Below are positions 1 through 8,378 of a stretch of DNA of 64,000 nucleotides, piece by piece. Under the pieces are notes generated by a model. That model was not told the origin of the DNA. It was given only the letters and a program-made list of their open reading frames with translations, and searched no databases. The DNA is from Rickettsiales bacterium UBA4311 (GTDB lineage Bacteria > Pseudomonadota > Alphaproteobacteria > Rickettsiales > Deianiraeaceae): assembly GCA_002394665.1 (NCBI GenBank), contig DGUL01000002.1:121256-185255 (forward strand), in the 5' to 3' direction. The translations under genes were made by a program, and so were the position numbers. Position 1 is the first letter of the stretch. Each line of letters opens with the position of its first letter.

Positions 1-670
1 AATGGTTGAGGCGGCAGAAAGTCAAGGATTAGAAATAAGCCTAAACGAAAAGTATATGTCTTTTGTTGAAAATATCTTAAAAACCATCAGCGATGAAAAC
101 AGAAAAGCAAAAGAAGAAACTGGCTATAAATTTAATACAGAATTTGTGCCAGCAGAAAATTTAGGTGTAAAAAATGCTCGTTGGGACAAAGAAAGTGGAT
201 TAAAAGTTCCACGCGATTGTTATAACTCTTATCTCTATAAAGTAGAAGACGATGAAGTCAGCATTCTTGACAAGTTTGAAATGCACGGCAAAAGATTTAT
301 GAAATATCTCGATGGCGGTTCAGCTTACCATTGCAACCTTGCTGAATACCCAACAAAGGAAGGTTTCAAAAAATTGCTACACGTTGCCGCACAAGAAGGC
401 TGTGAATATTTCTGCTTCAATATTTTGGTGACCTGTTGTAATGACTGCGGATATATTGATAAACACACGAGAAATGATTGTTCCAAATGTGGCTCAAAAA
501 ATGTTGATTATGCAACTCGCGTTATAGGTTATCTAACAAAAGTGTCTGCTTGGAGTAAAGAACGCCGCGCAGAACACGAGAGAAGAATGTATATGCAATA
601 CAATCCGCTCAAAGACAAAAAGAATGAAAAAAAAGACGAAAAAGACAGCGAAGATAAAAATGATAAATAA
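1..670 (+). CDS. nrdD: Anaerobic ribonucleoside-triphosphate reductase, C-terminal part (5' end outside window)
   Basis: Last 222 residues of a class III ribonucleotide reductase, which makes dNTPs from NTPs using a glycyl radical and formate and works only without oxygen. The zinc site is visible as two CxxC pairs (C146/C149 and C160/C163 counted from base 2), followed by the radical loop RVIGYL with the radical glycine at about residue 176. The last 30 residues are a Lys/Glu/Asp-rich tail. The Met at base 2 is probably internal, because the family is normally 600-700 aa and the frame is cut by the window edge. The activase gene nrdG lies at 18461-18937, so the system is likely functional. 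rsmG starts 22 nt downstream. Identification of the domain is secure; the missing N-terminus cannot be assessed. Confidence 0.92.
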   Translation, partial: MVEAAESQGLEISLNEKYMSFVENILKTISDENRKAKEETGYKFNTEFVPAENLGVKNARWDKESGLKVPRDCYNSYLYKVEDDEVSILDKFEMHGKRFMKYLDGGSAYHCNLAEYPTKEGFKKLLHVAAQEGCEYFCFNILVTCCNDCGYIDKHTRNDCSKCGSKNVDYATRVIGYLTKVSAWSKERRAEHERRMYMQYNPLKDKKNEKKDEKDSEDKNDK

Positions 671-692
671 GAAGATAAATAAAAAATGAAAG

Positions 693-1334
693 ATGACTAT
701 AATTAAACCAACATCGGCGGCAGCGGAGATAATAACAAATTTCATTGGTAATGATGAAAAGAAATTTGAGAAATTATCCGCTTTTGTTGATATGGTTTTA
801 CAGGAGAACGAAAAACATAATTTAATCGGCAGAAGCACAATTCCGCAAATTTGGACGCGACATATAATAGACAGCCTCCAACTTGTGCCATACCTGCAAG
901 ACAGCAACAACATTACAGATCTTGGGAGCGGTGCTGGCTTTCCCGCCATTGTTCTTGGTGTCGCTACCGACAAGCGTATTACAATGATTGAAAAATCACC
1001 CGTCAAAGCAGAGTTTTTAAAGAACACTTGCAAATCGCTTGGGCTTTCCTTTGATGTAGTAAATCAAGCAATCAATATACACAATAGCGGTGTAATTATT
1101 CCGGTAAACACAACAATAACATCTCGTGCATTTACAAGTCTTTACAATATCTTGTTGCTCGCAAACCATCTCCCGCAAGCCAATAAGATTTTACTATTAA
1201 AGGGAAATACTTTTTACAAAGAAATGAAAGAATGTGACAAAAAAAATGATCTTTTACTTAAATATTGGACTTCCTCAATAAAAAAAAGCATCACAAATCA
1301 AGGTGTAGTTATATGTATGAGCAAGCTAAAATAA
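693..1334 (+). CDS. rsmG: 16S rRNA m7G527 methyltransferase RsmG (GidB)
   Basis: A 213-aa class I SAM methyltransferase that modifies G527 of 16S rRNA. Family marks are an NLIGRSTIPQIWTRHIIDSL segment (residues ~48-68), the SAM-binding loop DLGSGAGFPAI (~residues 78-88) and the TSRAFTSL segment further on. The length is normal for the family. In most alphaproteobacteria rsmG sits in an mnmG-rsmG-parA-parB cluster near the origin; here neither mnmG nor parAB is adjacent, so the cluster is broken up. It follows nrdD by 22 nt on the same strand and may be co-transcribed with it. Confidence 0.93.
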   Translation: MTIIKPTSAAAEIITNFIGNDEKKFEKLSAFVDMVLQENEKHNLIGRSTIPQIWTRHIIDSLQLVPYLQDSNNITDLGSGAGFPAIVLGVATDKRITMIEKSPVKAEFLKNTCKSLGLSFDVVNQAINIHNSGVIIPVNTTITSRAFTSLYNILLLANHLPQANKILLLKGNTFYKEMKECDKKNDLLLKYWTSSIKKSITNQGVVICMSKLK

Positions 1335-1384
1335 ACGGTTTATCAGCAAACAACGAGAAAAAAATAAAAAAAATATAAAAAAAT

Positions 1385-1412
1385 TTGCATTGCTATTTCA
1401 AAAATGTATAAT
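1385..1412 (+). promoter_or_regulatory. Sigma-70-type promoter for the 1430 gene
   Basis: TTGCAT at 1385-1390, a 16-nt spacer and a consensus TATAAT at 1407-1412. Transcription should begin near 1419, about 11 nt before the ATG at 1430. No Shine-Dalgarno sequence fits in that leader. Confidence 0.65.
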
Positions 1413-1429
1413 CTTGATGTTATTAGTTT

Positions 1430-1825
1430 ATGATGGGTAAAGAAAAGGAGTTGATGAATGGTGTTATCAAGAACATTGATGTTGATGCCATTGCAAAAAA
1501 CGTTGAGGCTGGTAAAGTTGATTATACAAGTTTATTCAGTGCTTTGGATCAATTGTTGACACAAAAAGAAATTGAACAACTTGTCAACAATGCAAAAGTC
1601 ATCGCAGAATCCAAAAATGGAGGTAAAGTCACTCAGACCGATATTGCAGATGTTTTAAACGGTGTGGTTGATGTTGCTGAAATCCAAAAAAGAGTAGCAG
1701 ATGGCAAAATTGATATTACAGCTTTGAAGAATGAATTGCCAAACTTGCTCGGAGAAGAAAAAAGTGAGGAGTTATTAAAAAAAACAGATAAATTGGTTAA
1801 AAAAATGACCAAAGATAACAAATAA
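1430..1825 (+). CDS. Small acidic/basic helical protein with an internal duplication, unknown function
   Basis: A 131-aa soluble protein with no signal peptide or membrane segment; I do not recognise a family. It consists of two diverged copies of one ~48-residue unit. Residues ~10-60 carry NGVIKNIDVDAIAKNVEAGK... and residues ~77-125 carry NGVVDVAEIQKRVADGKID..., each followed by an L-x-x-L-L-x-x-x-E helical segment. It has its own promoter (1385-1412) and a possible terminator (1859-1887), so it is probably a monocistronic and perhaps well-expressed gene. Two start codons lie in tandem (1430 and 1433). The coding call rests on the strong promoter, amphipathic composition and conserved duplication. 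Confidence 0.75.
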   Translation: MMGKEKELMNGVIKNIDVDAIAKNVEAGKVDYTSLFSALDQLLTQKEIEQLVNNAKVIAESKNGGKVTQTDIADVLNGVVDVAEIQKRVADGKIDITALKNELPNLLGEEKSEELLKKTDKLVKKMTKDNK

Positions 1826-1858
1826 AAACGGCTTTACACATGCCACGTAGATTTATTA

Positions 1859-1887
1859 TTGCCCTTTTGCTACTTGCATGAGGGCAA
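1859..1887 (+). terminator. Possible intrinsic terminator after the 1430 gene
   Basis: TTGCCCT (1859-1865) pairs with AGGGCAA (1881-1887) around a 15-nt loop, and a T-rich stretch follows within a few bases (TGTGTTTTTT). The stem is short and the loop long, so this is tentative. Confidence 0.4.
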
Positions 1888-2052
1888 ATGTGTTTTTTGG
1901 GTTTTGTTATAATATTTCAAAACTCAAACCTGCTTCACAGTTAAAACAACTCCAAATCGTTGTTTCGTCAAAAAATCAAACAGTGTTTTTTTCAAATACC
2001 GCACCATTTGACGACACAACAACATCAACAACCAGTTTCTAAACCAAACTTC

Positions 2053-2083
2053 TTGACATCCTTTTGATAACAACTTTTATAAT
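2053..2083 (+). promoter_or_regulatory. Consensus promoter inside a gene-poor gap (1826-2404)
   Basis: TTGACA at 2053-2058 and TATAAT at 2078-2083, both perfect hexamers, with a long 19-nt spacer. The 580-base gap between the 1430 gene and popZ has no convincing protein gene. A 66-codon hydrophobic ORF with a TTG start (2118-2318) is the only candidate and looks like chance. The promoter could drive an unrecognised small RNA running toward popZ, antisense to its 3' end. Nothing else was seen in the gap apart from the hairpin at 1859-1887. Confidence 0.4.
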
Positions 2084-2404
2084 ATGTTCTCACGGCAAAA
2101 CCTGTCTTTAAGTTGATTTGCTGTCATTTGTGCTTCTGTTTGCATTGTTGCAATCTTTATACCTTTTAGCTCTTTCGTTTGTGTTTCTTCCAACTTTATA
2201 CAATATATCAGTTCTTATCGCTTTCAAGTATTATGCCACACGTTCATCTACATGCCTGCTCCGCTCAACACATTTTCCAACACAACGGCATTATAACAAC
2301 ACAAACAGGTTTTGTTGACAGCATAAACCAAGGATATTGTTTTTAAACCGACAAACAAGAAAAAAAACAAAACAAAAACAACTGCTCCAATACATTTTGG
2401 CGTG

Positions 2405-3757
2405 TTATACACTTTCTGTATCAACTTCGGCAACAATTTTTTGTATTTCCTTATCAACCGCATCTTTAACAAGTCTGTCAAGATTAGCATCCAAGTATTC
2501 CACAAGTTTTGGGCGTATCAACTCTTCTACAAATTGCTCTATTGTTTTACCTCTTGTGCGATAACCAATATCGCGTGCTTGCCTTTTGTGTAAAATTTGG
2601 TTTTTAACATTCTCAATTAAATCTGTAATACTACCTTTTACACTTTCCTTTGTATGATTACTGACCGCTGTCTTACCATCGGTGCTTATAGACACATTAT
2701 GCGTTGCTTCTTCTTTAACATCTTCTCTTGGTAAAACCGGAAAACTTACATTGTCCACGTTGTGAATATCATTTTTGTGCTGTTTTAACCCTTCTTGTAA
2801 AGACTGATGATTTTGCAGTGTGCTCGTATCATAACCGCTATTCGTGTTCAAACCTATCGTGTTGTCTGGTTTATTACTTTGTGTGACGTTTTTTACCTTA
2901 TTGTTTCCTGCAACCTCCTTGGCTTTCTCACTGATGTCATTTTCTGTTATATTGTCTATAGCACCAACTTCTTCGTCATCTTCCTCGTCGTTGTTATCAT
3001 CTTCGTCATTTTCTAAATAATCGCTTGCATCGTCGTTAACAAAAACATCGTTCAAATATTCCTCATCTGTCTCGCTGGCTTCTTTTTGGTTTTCAGTTGT
3101 TGTGTCGTCGTCGGTTAAATCGTCGTCATCATTCGTTTCATCGGTACCCAATAAATCACCAGACAAATCGTCCTCAACAGAGTTTGCTTCATTTTCTTTT
3201 GGTTTATTACTTTCACTCTTTTCTTCTAAGAAACCGAGTTCACGCAACCGATCAACAGACATATACGTCAAATCGTCTTCAGTATAATATTTTCCGTCTA
3301 AACCCAACATCTTTTCGCCTTGATCGTCATTTGCACCATCGTTAGTTCCGTTTTGACGATTTTCCTCGTCAATCAAGTCTTCTGCATTTGTGTCTGCTGT
3401 GTCTTCGTTGTCTTCAAGACCGGCGTCGTTCTGTTGATTTGCTTTGGTCGCGTCGTCATCTGCAAAAACGTCCGATAAAAAATCACTTTCTAAACTGCTT
3501 TCAAAGCTGTCTTGTTCATCTTCGTTGGCAACAATAGATTGCTCTACCACTTTGTTTATATCGTCAATTGCATCGTCCGTAGTATCGCTGTTGTCTGTTG
3601 TTGTTTCTAAGTCGTCCAAAAGATCATCGTCTGTACCTCCCGTCGTTGTGTTTGACGTTGTCTGCAATTCGTCGTTTTTCTTGTCATCTTCTGCTATTCT
3701 ATCCTTTATTTTTTGTAAAACATCAACGTCTGTCTCTTTTTTCTTGCGGAAGAACAT
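2405..3757 (-). CDS. popZ: PopZ-like polar organising protein (DUF2497 C-terminal domain), unusually long and acidic
   Basis: About 450 aa. The last ~45 residues match the PopZ C-terminal oligomerisation region: FVEELIRPKLVEYLDANL followed by DRLVKDAVDKEIQKI, resembling the family pattern of LRP-hhh-x-WLD-x-NLP-x-hV-x-x-hV-x-x-EI. In Caulobacter PopZ forms the polar microdomain that anchors ParB/parS; three parS-like sites lie at 52.8-54.0 kb here. The N-terminus is MFFRKKKETDVDVLQKIKD, and the middle ~330 residues are an Asp/Glu/Asn/Thr-rich disordered region, far longer than the linker of typical 180-aa PopZ. The ATG at 3757 is preferred over the one at 3781 because the conserved-looking basic/helical N-terminus begins there. 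The assignment rests on the C-terminal helix pattern. Confidence 0.72.
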   Translation of the reverse strand: MFFRKKKETDVDVLQKIKDRIAEDDKKNDELQTTSNTTTGGTDDDLLDDLETTTDNSDTTDDAIDDINKVVEQSIVANEDEQDSFESSLESDFLSDVFADDDATKANQQNDAGLEDNEDTADTNAEDLIDEENRQNGTNDGANDDQGEKMLGLDGKYYTEDDLTYMSVDRLRELGFLEEKSESNKPKENEANSVEDDLSGDLLGTDETNDDDDLTDDDTTTENQKEASETDEEYLNDVFVNDDASDYLENDEDDNNDEEDDEEVGAIDNITENDISEKAKEVAGNNKVKNVTQSNKPDNTIGLNTNSGYDTSTLQNHQSLQEGLKQHKNDIHNVDNVSFPVLPREDVKEEATHNVSISTDGKTAVSNHTKESVKGSITDLIENVKNQILHKRQARDIGYRTRGKTIEQFVEELIRPKLVEYLDANLDRLVKDAVDKEIQKIVAEVDTESV

Positions 3758-3815
3758 ACAAAAACCCCTAAAACTAAACAACTCATTCTATAGCATTTCC
3801 AAAAAAACGCAAGCG

Positions 3816-3898
3816 TGGGCGAGGTAGGATTTGAACCTACGAACTCAAACGAGGGCAGATTTACAGTCTGCTGCCATTGACCACTCGGCCACTCGCCC
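3816..3898 (-). tRNA. tRNA-Tyr (anticodon GTA)
   Basis: Acceptor arms GGGCGAG/CTCGCCC close with 7 pairs. The anticodon arm reads GCAGACTGTAAATCTGC, giving GTA, and a long variable arm makes it a class II tRNA as expected for bacterial tRNA-Tyr. The T arm contains GGTTCAAATCC. The discriminator is A; CCA is not encoded (CGC follows). Confidence 0.95.
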
Positions 3899-4045
3899 GC
3901 ACAGCACGTAAGCTTTTTGTTTTTTCATAAAAGTCAAGCAAGACAAAACAACCTCAAAACTCTAATCAAAACGTAGAAGACAAAAAAACACACACCCGCA
4001 ATCCTTGCATATTATTTTTTTTCAATCACCTCCCGTTGGGAGTGT

Positions 4046-5806
4046 TTGATACCACAAAAAGCCGGCACAGAGATAGATTTAAACGCAAAAATTGACGAAG
4101 ACTTACAGAAAGCCGAAGAAGCACAAAAAGATGTCCAAAAACAAAAACCCAAGTTGGCACAAGCTTTGGCAAGTAAGTGGTTGAAATACATCATAATCGG
4201 TGCAACGGCACTTGGAATTGGTTATAAAATGTTTTTTGCACCAACTGCGGACGAACCTAAAAAAAAAGTAAAAAAACAAAAAGCCAAATCAGTTAAAGCT
4301 AACCAAGAAGCAGAGCAAAAGAAGATTGCTTCGGAAAAAATAGCAAAATCCCAAGCTGGGCAAATAGTTCAAAAAAATAAAGTTTCTATCGGCGATCAAA
4401 CAATTAGTAACTCCGAGGCTCTCCGTCAAATTCAAGTTCCGGAATTAAAACTTCCAGAAACTCCAAAAATTCCAACCATTGAAAAAATTACAATCATAGA
4501 TGAGCAAAAAAATACCAAAAGTAAAACCACAGAAACGCAAAAACAAAACGACAAACAGGAATACGAATACGTTGAAGTTGAGGTTATTGAAAACGGCGAG
4601 AAGATTAAAAAAATTGTGCAAAAACCAATAAATAAAGAAGAAAATAAAACCAGCGACAAACCAACGGAACAAAAAACAGAACCAGTTGTTGATGAAGTGA
4701 AAAAAAAAAGAAAAATTAGGCAAAAAATTCGCGACAGAAAAGGTAAAGTTAAAACCATCACCACCGAAGTTGAAATGACAGACACAGAATATCAAGAATA
4801 TAAAGAAAAACTAAAATCGCAGACTTTTGATAAAGTAAAAACAAACAGCGATACGAGTGAGGCAAACTTACCGGATTCCTCAGGATCTCCTCTTTCGCAA
4901 CAAAACGAAAGAGACACACCAAACAACAACGGAACAATTGGAGACAAAAAGGGTAAATCAAAAAAAGAACGAGATATCAAAAACCTTGGCGAAAATGCTC
5001 TTGAAGAGATGTTTGTTTTAAATGGTAAAGGTCCAAACGACAAAACCAGCAAACAAACATCGTCGTCTGGTAAAAAGGATTTTATACTTTTTGATGGGGC
5101 AAGTTTGGCGGAAAAAGAAGTCTCAACTTCAAACGCAAGCAATGCGGTGTCAAAACTTTCCAACCTTGAAAACACCATTGCAACAGGTAAAATTATGGAA
5201 GCAGTGCTTGAAACGGCCATCAACTCCGAGGCCGCCGGAACTATCCGCGCAGTAATGTCGAAAGATGTTTATGGCGAAGCAGGAAGTAAAATTCTTATTC
5301 CACGAGGATCGCGATTATATGGTTCATACACAACAACCACAAGCACCGTTCAAACTCGTTTATTACTAACTTGGAACAAAGTAATTCGCCCTGATGGCGT
5401 AGTAATAACAATGAACGCCGACACTTACGATCAAAGTGGTAAAAAAGGAATAGAAGGCGATATTGACACACGATACGGCGAACTTTTTAAAAACTCGCTT
5501 TTGTATTCTTTTGTCACACTTGGCACAGCTATAGCGGTTGAAAAAATCGCAGGCATCAAAAACGCCACATCTATCAATACAGCAACAGGAACAACGGTTA
5601 CAAACACATCGCCGGCAAACGCGGCGGCACAAAGCGTTATAGATACAGCACAAGACATTGCAGACAAAATGACAGACGGACTTACCGATGATTTAAATCC
5701 TGTTATCTCTATCCCACAAGGTATGCTATTGAAGGTTATAGCAAACTCGGATATTGTGGTTAGTTCTGCATATAAAAGAAGAACACAAGACATCAAACTT
5801 GGTTAA
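4046..5806 (+). CDS. virB10: Type IV secretion system core protein VirB10 (TrbI family)
   Basis: A 586-aa inner-membrane protein that spans to the outer membrane core complex and couples ATPase activity to pore gating. A short cytoplasmic N-terminus is followed by one membrane helix (WLKYIIIGATALGIGYKMFF, residues ~47-66). Then comes a ~300-residue Lys/Glu/Gln-rich periplasmic linker. The C-terminal beta-barrel domain (~residues 385-586) contains ILIPRGSRLYGSY and the antenna region GDIDTRYGELFKNSLLYSF. The TTG at 4046 is the start that keeps the N-terminal region; GGGAG lies just upstream. Unlike classical rickettsial clusters, virB8, virB9 and virB11 are not adjacent: the gene stands alone between tRNA-Tyr and thrC (minus strand). 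Long-linker variants are known in the family, but this linker is unusually charged. Confidence 0.92.
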   Translation: MIPQKAGTEIDLNAKIDEDLQKAEEAQKDVQKQKPKLAQALASKWLKYIIIGATALGIGYKMFFAPTADEPKKKVKKQKAKSVKANQEAEQKKIASEKIAKSQAGQIVQKNKVSIGDQTISNSEALRQIQVPELKLPETPKIPTIEKITIIDEQKNTKSKTTETQKQNDKQEYEYVEVEVIENGEKIKKIVQKPINKEENKTSDKPTEQKTEPVVDEVKKKRKIRQKIRDRKGKVKTITTEVEMTDTEYQEYKEKLKSQTFDKVKTNSDTSEANLPDSSGSPLSQQNERDTPNNNGTIGDKKGKSKKERDIKNLGENALEEMFVLNGKGPNDKTSKQTSSSGKKDFILFDGASLAEKEVSTSNASNAVSKLSNLENTIATGKIMEAVLETAINSEAAGTIRAVMSKDVYGEAGSKILIPRGSRLYGSYTTTTSTVQTRLLLTWNKVIRPDGVVITMNADTYDQSGKKGIEGDIDTRYGELFKNSLLYSFVTLGTAIAVEKIAGIKNATSINTATGTTVTNTSPANAAAQSVIDTAQDIADKMTDGLTDDLNPVISIPQGMLLKVIANSDIVVSSAYKRRTQDIKLG

Positions 5807-5891
5807 AAAACATCGCAAAAAAAAAACACAATCTCGGTTTTCACCATTAAAACCACTTTGTTGCCGTTGTGTTGTGATTGGTGTTTATCGT

Positions 5892-7406
5892 TTATTGGTT
5901 TTTGCTATCATCCGTACCTTCGCCCTCTTTTTGTGCGTTGGTGGTTTTTAAAACCTCTGGATTTTCCAAAGCGTTCATAATATATCTTAAAACCTCGTTT
6001 TTATCGGCAGTAATTTCCACAGGAGCAAACTTTTTTACATCATCTGGTGTCCAAGGTAAATTTGGTCTCTCAATATCATAACCCAACGACGCATTAACAA
6101 AATCAAGGTTTCGTCTAAAATCCAATGTGTTAAAAATCACCATTGGTGAGTTTGTAATTGTTGCCCCGAGTGCACTTGTAATTTGATCTATTGCTAGTTT
6201 TGCAATAGCAAAATGTTGTTCTACATAAATCTCTCTTTCTCTAATCATTGAATAAATCACGTTTCTTATTGAAAATTGATTATCACACTTGGCAACAAAA
6301 AAATCCTCCTCAAACTTATCAACCAATTTATCGCTGATTTTATAACGCATATTACTTTCCAGTTCTTCCATTGCTCTTTTTACAGACCCCTGATTGCTTT
6401 CAAATAGATAAAACATTATCCGCTCAAAGTTTGTTGGAACAGCAGAGTGAAGAGAGGAACACCCAATTTCTTGATTGTTGTTGTTTATGGCAACTTTGCT
6501 ATCTTGTATTATATTAAAAAAGTCATTTTTTTCTGTTGCCAAAACAATCTTTCTTATTGGAATACCGATTTTTTTTGCAAAAAAAGCGGCCATTGCAAGC
6601 GATGCGTTTCCAGTTGGTAAAAACACAGAAAAAGGACTTGAATTACACTTGATGTAAGCTTTAAAAAAAGCTGGTAAATATGCAAACACAGAAACAAGGT
6701 TTAAGTCATTTATGAAAACCAAGTTCATAGTTTCGGCAAAGCTGTCGTTGTTGTAAACCTCGTATCTAATATCGTTTATAAAGCTATCTTCACAACTTAC
6801 CATCGCATAACCAATGTTGTTGGCATTCTCGTTTGCCTTTGCGAGTGTTGCTTTCACAGAGTTGTTTTTGCCTTCTTTCACCAAAGTGAAGGCCCGCAAA
6901 AAGTCTTTGTTTCTTGTTGCCCAAGCAACGCTTGGTCCAGAAGAACCACCGGAACAATCAACAATGTTTCTTATTTTACCTTCCTTTTTTGCAAAATGGT
7001 TCACCAAACTTGCTGCAAAACAATATCCGTAATCCTTACAACACCCCGTTGGACCATAATTGAGGTTTGCAATTTCCAAACCTTCTTCAAGCGTTAGAGT
7101 AGAAAAATATTTGTCTCCGGTTTTTTGTTTATTATCTGTCCCGAAGCCTGTTGAAAAATCCTTAAAAGCTTCGTTTGTGAGATTTGTTAAATCACTTTTA
7201 GAAATACACCCATCGCAAAAACCATATACAATCTCCGCCAAGCTTTGTGGATAAGACATTGTTGCGATTCTCTCAATTTCTGGATAACCCATTGGAGTAA
7301 AAAAACTCGGCACAAAAAGCCCACCGTGTCCTTTAACTACAGGATTTAAAACAATATCTTGAAACTTGCATAAAACACCAGAATTTCTTGTTGAAACAAA
7401 AAACAT
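5892..7406 (-). CDS. thrC: Threonine synthase
   Basis: About 504 aa, a PLP enzyme converting O-phosphohomoserine to threonine. Motifs in order: N-terminal STRNSG...GHGGLFVPSFF; PLP-lysine region NYGPTGCCKDYGYCF (family GPTxxFKD); phosphate loop DCSGGSSGPSVAWA (family ATSGDTGSA); FLPTGNASLAMAAFF (family VPTGNFGD); and SAVPTNFERIMFYL (family GAPSNFERIL). The ATG at 7406 is chosen because upstream sequence from 7448 overlaps the preceding gene and does not look conserved. The C-terminus ends in a short Lys/Glu/Asp tail. Several loops deviate from the usual consensus, notably the phosphate-binding loop, so substrate specificity could have shifted. The gene lies 25 nt downstream of the outer-membrane protein gene. 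Confidence 0.85.
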   Translation of the reverse strand: MFFVSTRNSGVLCKFQDIVLNPVVKGHGGLFVPSFFTPMGYPEIERIATMSYPQSLAEIVYGFCDGCISKSDLTNLTNEAFKDFSTGFGTDNKQKTGDKYFSTLTLEEGLEIANLNYGPTGCCKDYGYCFAASLVNHFAKKEGKIRNIVDCSGGSSGPSVAWATRNKDFLRAFTLVKEGKNNSVKATLAKANENANNIGYAMVSCEDSFINDIRYEVYNNDSFAETMNLVFINDLNLVSVFAYLPAFFKAYIKCNSSPFSVFLPTGNASLAMAAFFAKKIGIPIRKIVLATEKNDFFNIIQDSKVAINNNNQEIGCSSLHSAVPTNFERIMFYLFESNQGSVKRAMEELESNMRYKISDKLVDKFEEDFFVAKCDNQFSIRNVIYSMIREREIYVEQHFAIAKLAIDQITSALGATITNSPMVIFNTLDFRRNLDFVNASLGYDIERPNLPWTPDDVKKFAPVEITADKNEVLRYIMNALENPEVLKTTNAQKEGEGTDDSKNQ

Positions 7407-7431
7407 AATAAAAACACCACAACCAAAAAAA

Positions 7432-8367
7432 CTACATCGCAACATCAAAAGCTTTCATTAGGATACCGACTTTTAAACCGATATGATAATCAAGATGTTT
7501 GTAAGCACCAGAAAAACCATCAATTGTTTTAAATCTATTGGTCAATAACGGCCTTGAAACACCTTCGAAAGAAAAAGCAACACTCGCGGCAAAAGATTGA
7601 CTAAGGTTTGCAATCATGCCAAGCTCCACCGCATAACCAACACCAAACGACAACTCCTTGTTTAACGAATATTTGCTTGCGTTTGTTGTTGAGACGTTGC
7701 GACTAACTACGCTGTAAGTTGTTGTTGCTGTTTCTTCTGTTTGTGTGGCTTCAATTTTTTCTCCAACATAACTTCCACCTTCTATAATCGCCATTCCAGC
7801 ACCAATGCCAAAATAAACATCCCATTTTGTTTTCAACAAACTAAAAACATCACGAAAATCCACATTGAGTTTATACATTATTTTATAAACATCTGAATAT
7901 GCTCCCAATTTTGAAATGTATTGCCCATTTAGCGGAGCGAAACTATATTCTGTTCCGTTGATTGTTGAACTATATCCATCTAATTGTAAAACATCTGTTG
8001 CCAACGAATACCAAGTAAAACCAATTTCATGTCTAAAACGACTTCCGTGTGTTGCTAAACCAATAGCAACATCTATGGAATAAGTGTATTTTGGTGATAA
8101 AGACTGGTTTATTTTATTCTCACCAATCGCATCAACGTAGGTATTTAATGTATTGTTGTTTGCCATTAAGGATGTTGATAAATTTGGACCCCACATTTTT
8201 AAAACAAAACCAGCTTGCATGTGGAAATAAACGTCTGCTGTTTTCTGTTTTTTAAACGCTCCGTATAAAATGTTTTTTTTATAGTTCTCGGTAAAAAACG
8301 CATCTGCAACCTTAAAAGGGTTTGTTAAAAATGTTAAAAAAAAAACACAAACAATTAAAGCTCGCAT
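7432..8367 (-). CDS. Outer-membrane beta-barrel protein (surface antigen type)
   Basis: A 311-aa protein with a cleavable signal peptide (MRALIVCVFFLTFLTNPFKVADA) followed by alternating hydrophobic/polar strands rich in Tyr, Gly and Ser. Examples are YTYSIDVAIGLATHG, WDVYFGIGAGMAI and ELSFGVGYAVELGMI. It ends in a strand, YHIGLKVGILMKAFDVAM. The pattern fits 8-stranded porin-like barrels of the opacity/P44-Msp2 group found in many intracellular alphaproteobacteria. I cannot place it in a specific subfamily. It is divergent from the 8379 ORF with only 11 nt between starts, so its promoter must lie inside that ORF region. Confidence 0.7.
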   Translation of the reverse strand: MRALIVCVFFLTFLTNPFKVADAFFTENYKKNILYGAFKKQKTADVYFHMQAGFVLKMWGPNLSTSLMANNNTLNTYVDAIGENKINQSLSPKYTYSIDVAIGLATHGSRFRHEIGFTWYSLATDVLQLDGYSSTINGTEYSFAPLNGQYISKLGAYSDVYKIMYKLNVDFRDVFSLLKTKWDVYFGIGAGMAIIEGGSYVGEKIEATQTEETATTTYSVVSRNVSTTNASKYSLNKELSFGVGYAVELGMIANLSQSFAASVAFSFEGVSRPLLTNRFKTIDGFSGAYKHLDYHIGLKVGILMKAFDVAM

Positions 8368-8378
8368 ATTGAAATTTT

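Noticed and set aside
2118..2318. 66-codon hydrophobic ORF in the gap before popZ
   Set aside because: TTG start, no ribosome-binding site, odd composition (Leu/Phe then Thr/His-rich) typical of chance translation of T/C-rich DNA; the promoter before it is reported separately.
4432..4961. Hydrophobic minus-strand ORFs opposite virB10
   Set aside because: They are antisense shadows of the Lys/Glu/Gln-rich linker, which reads as Phe/Leu/Ser-rich in reverse.
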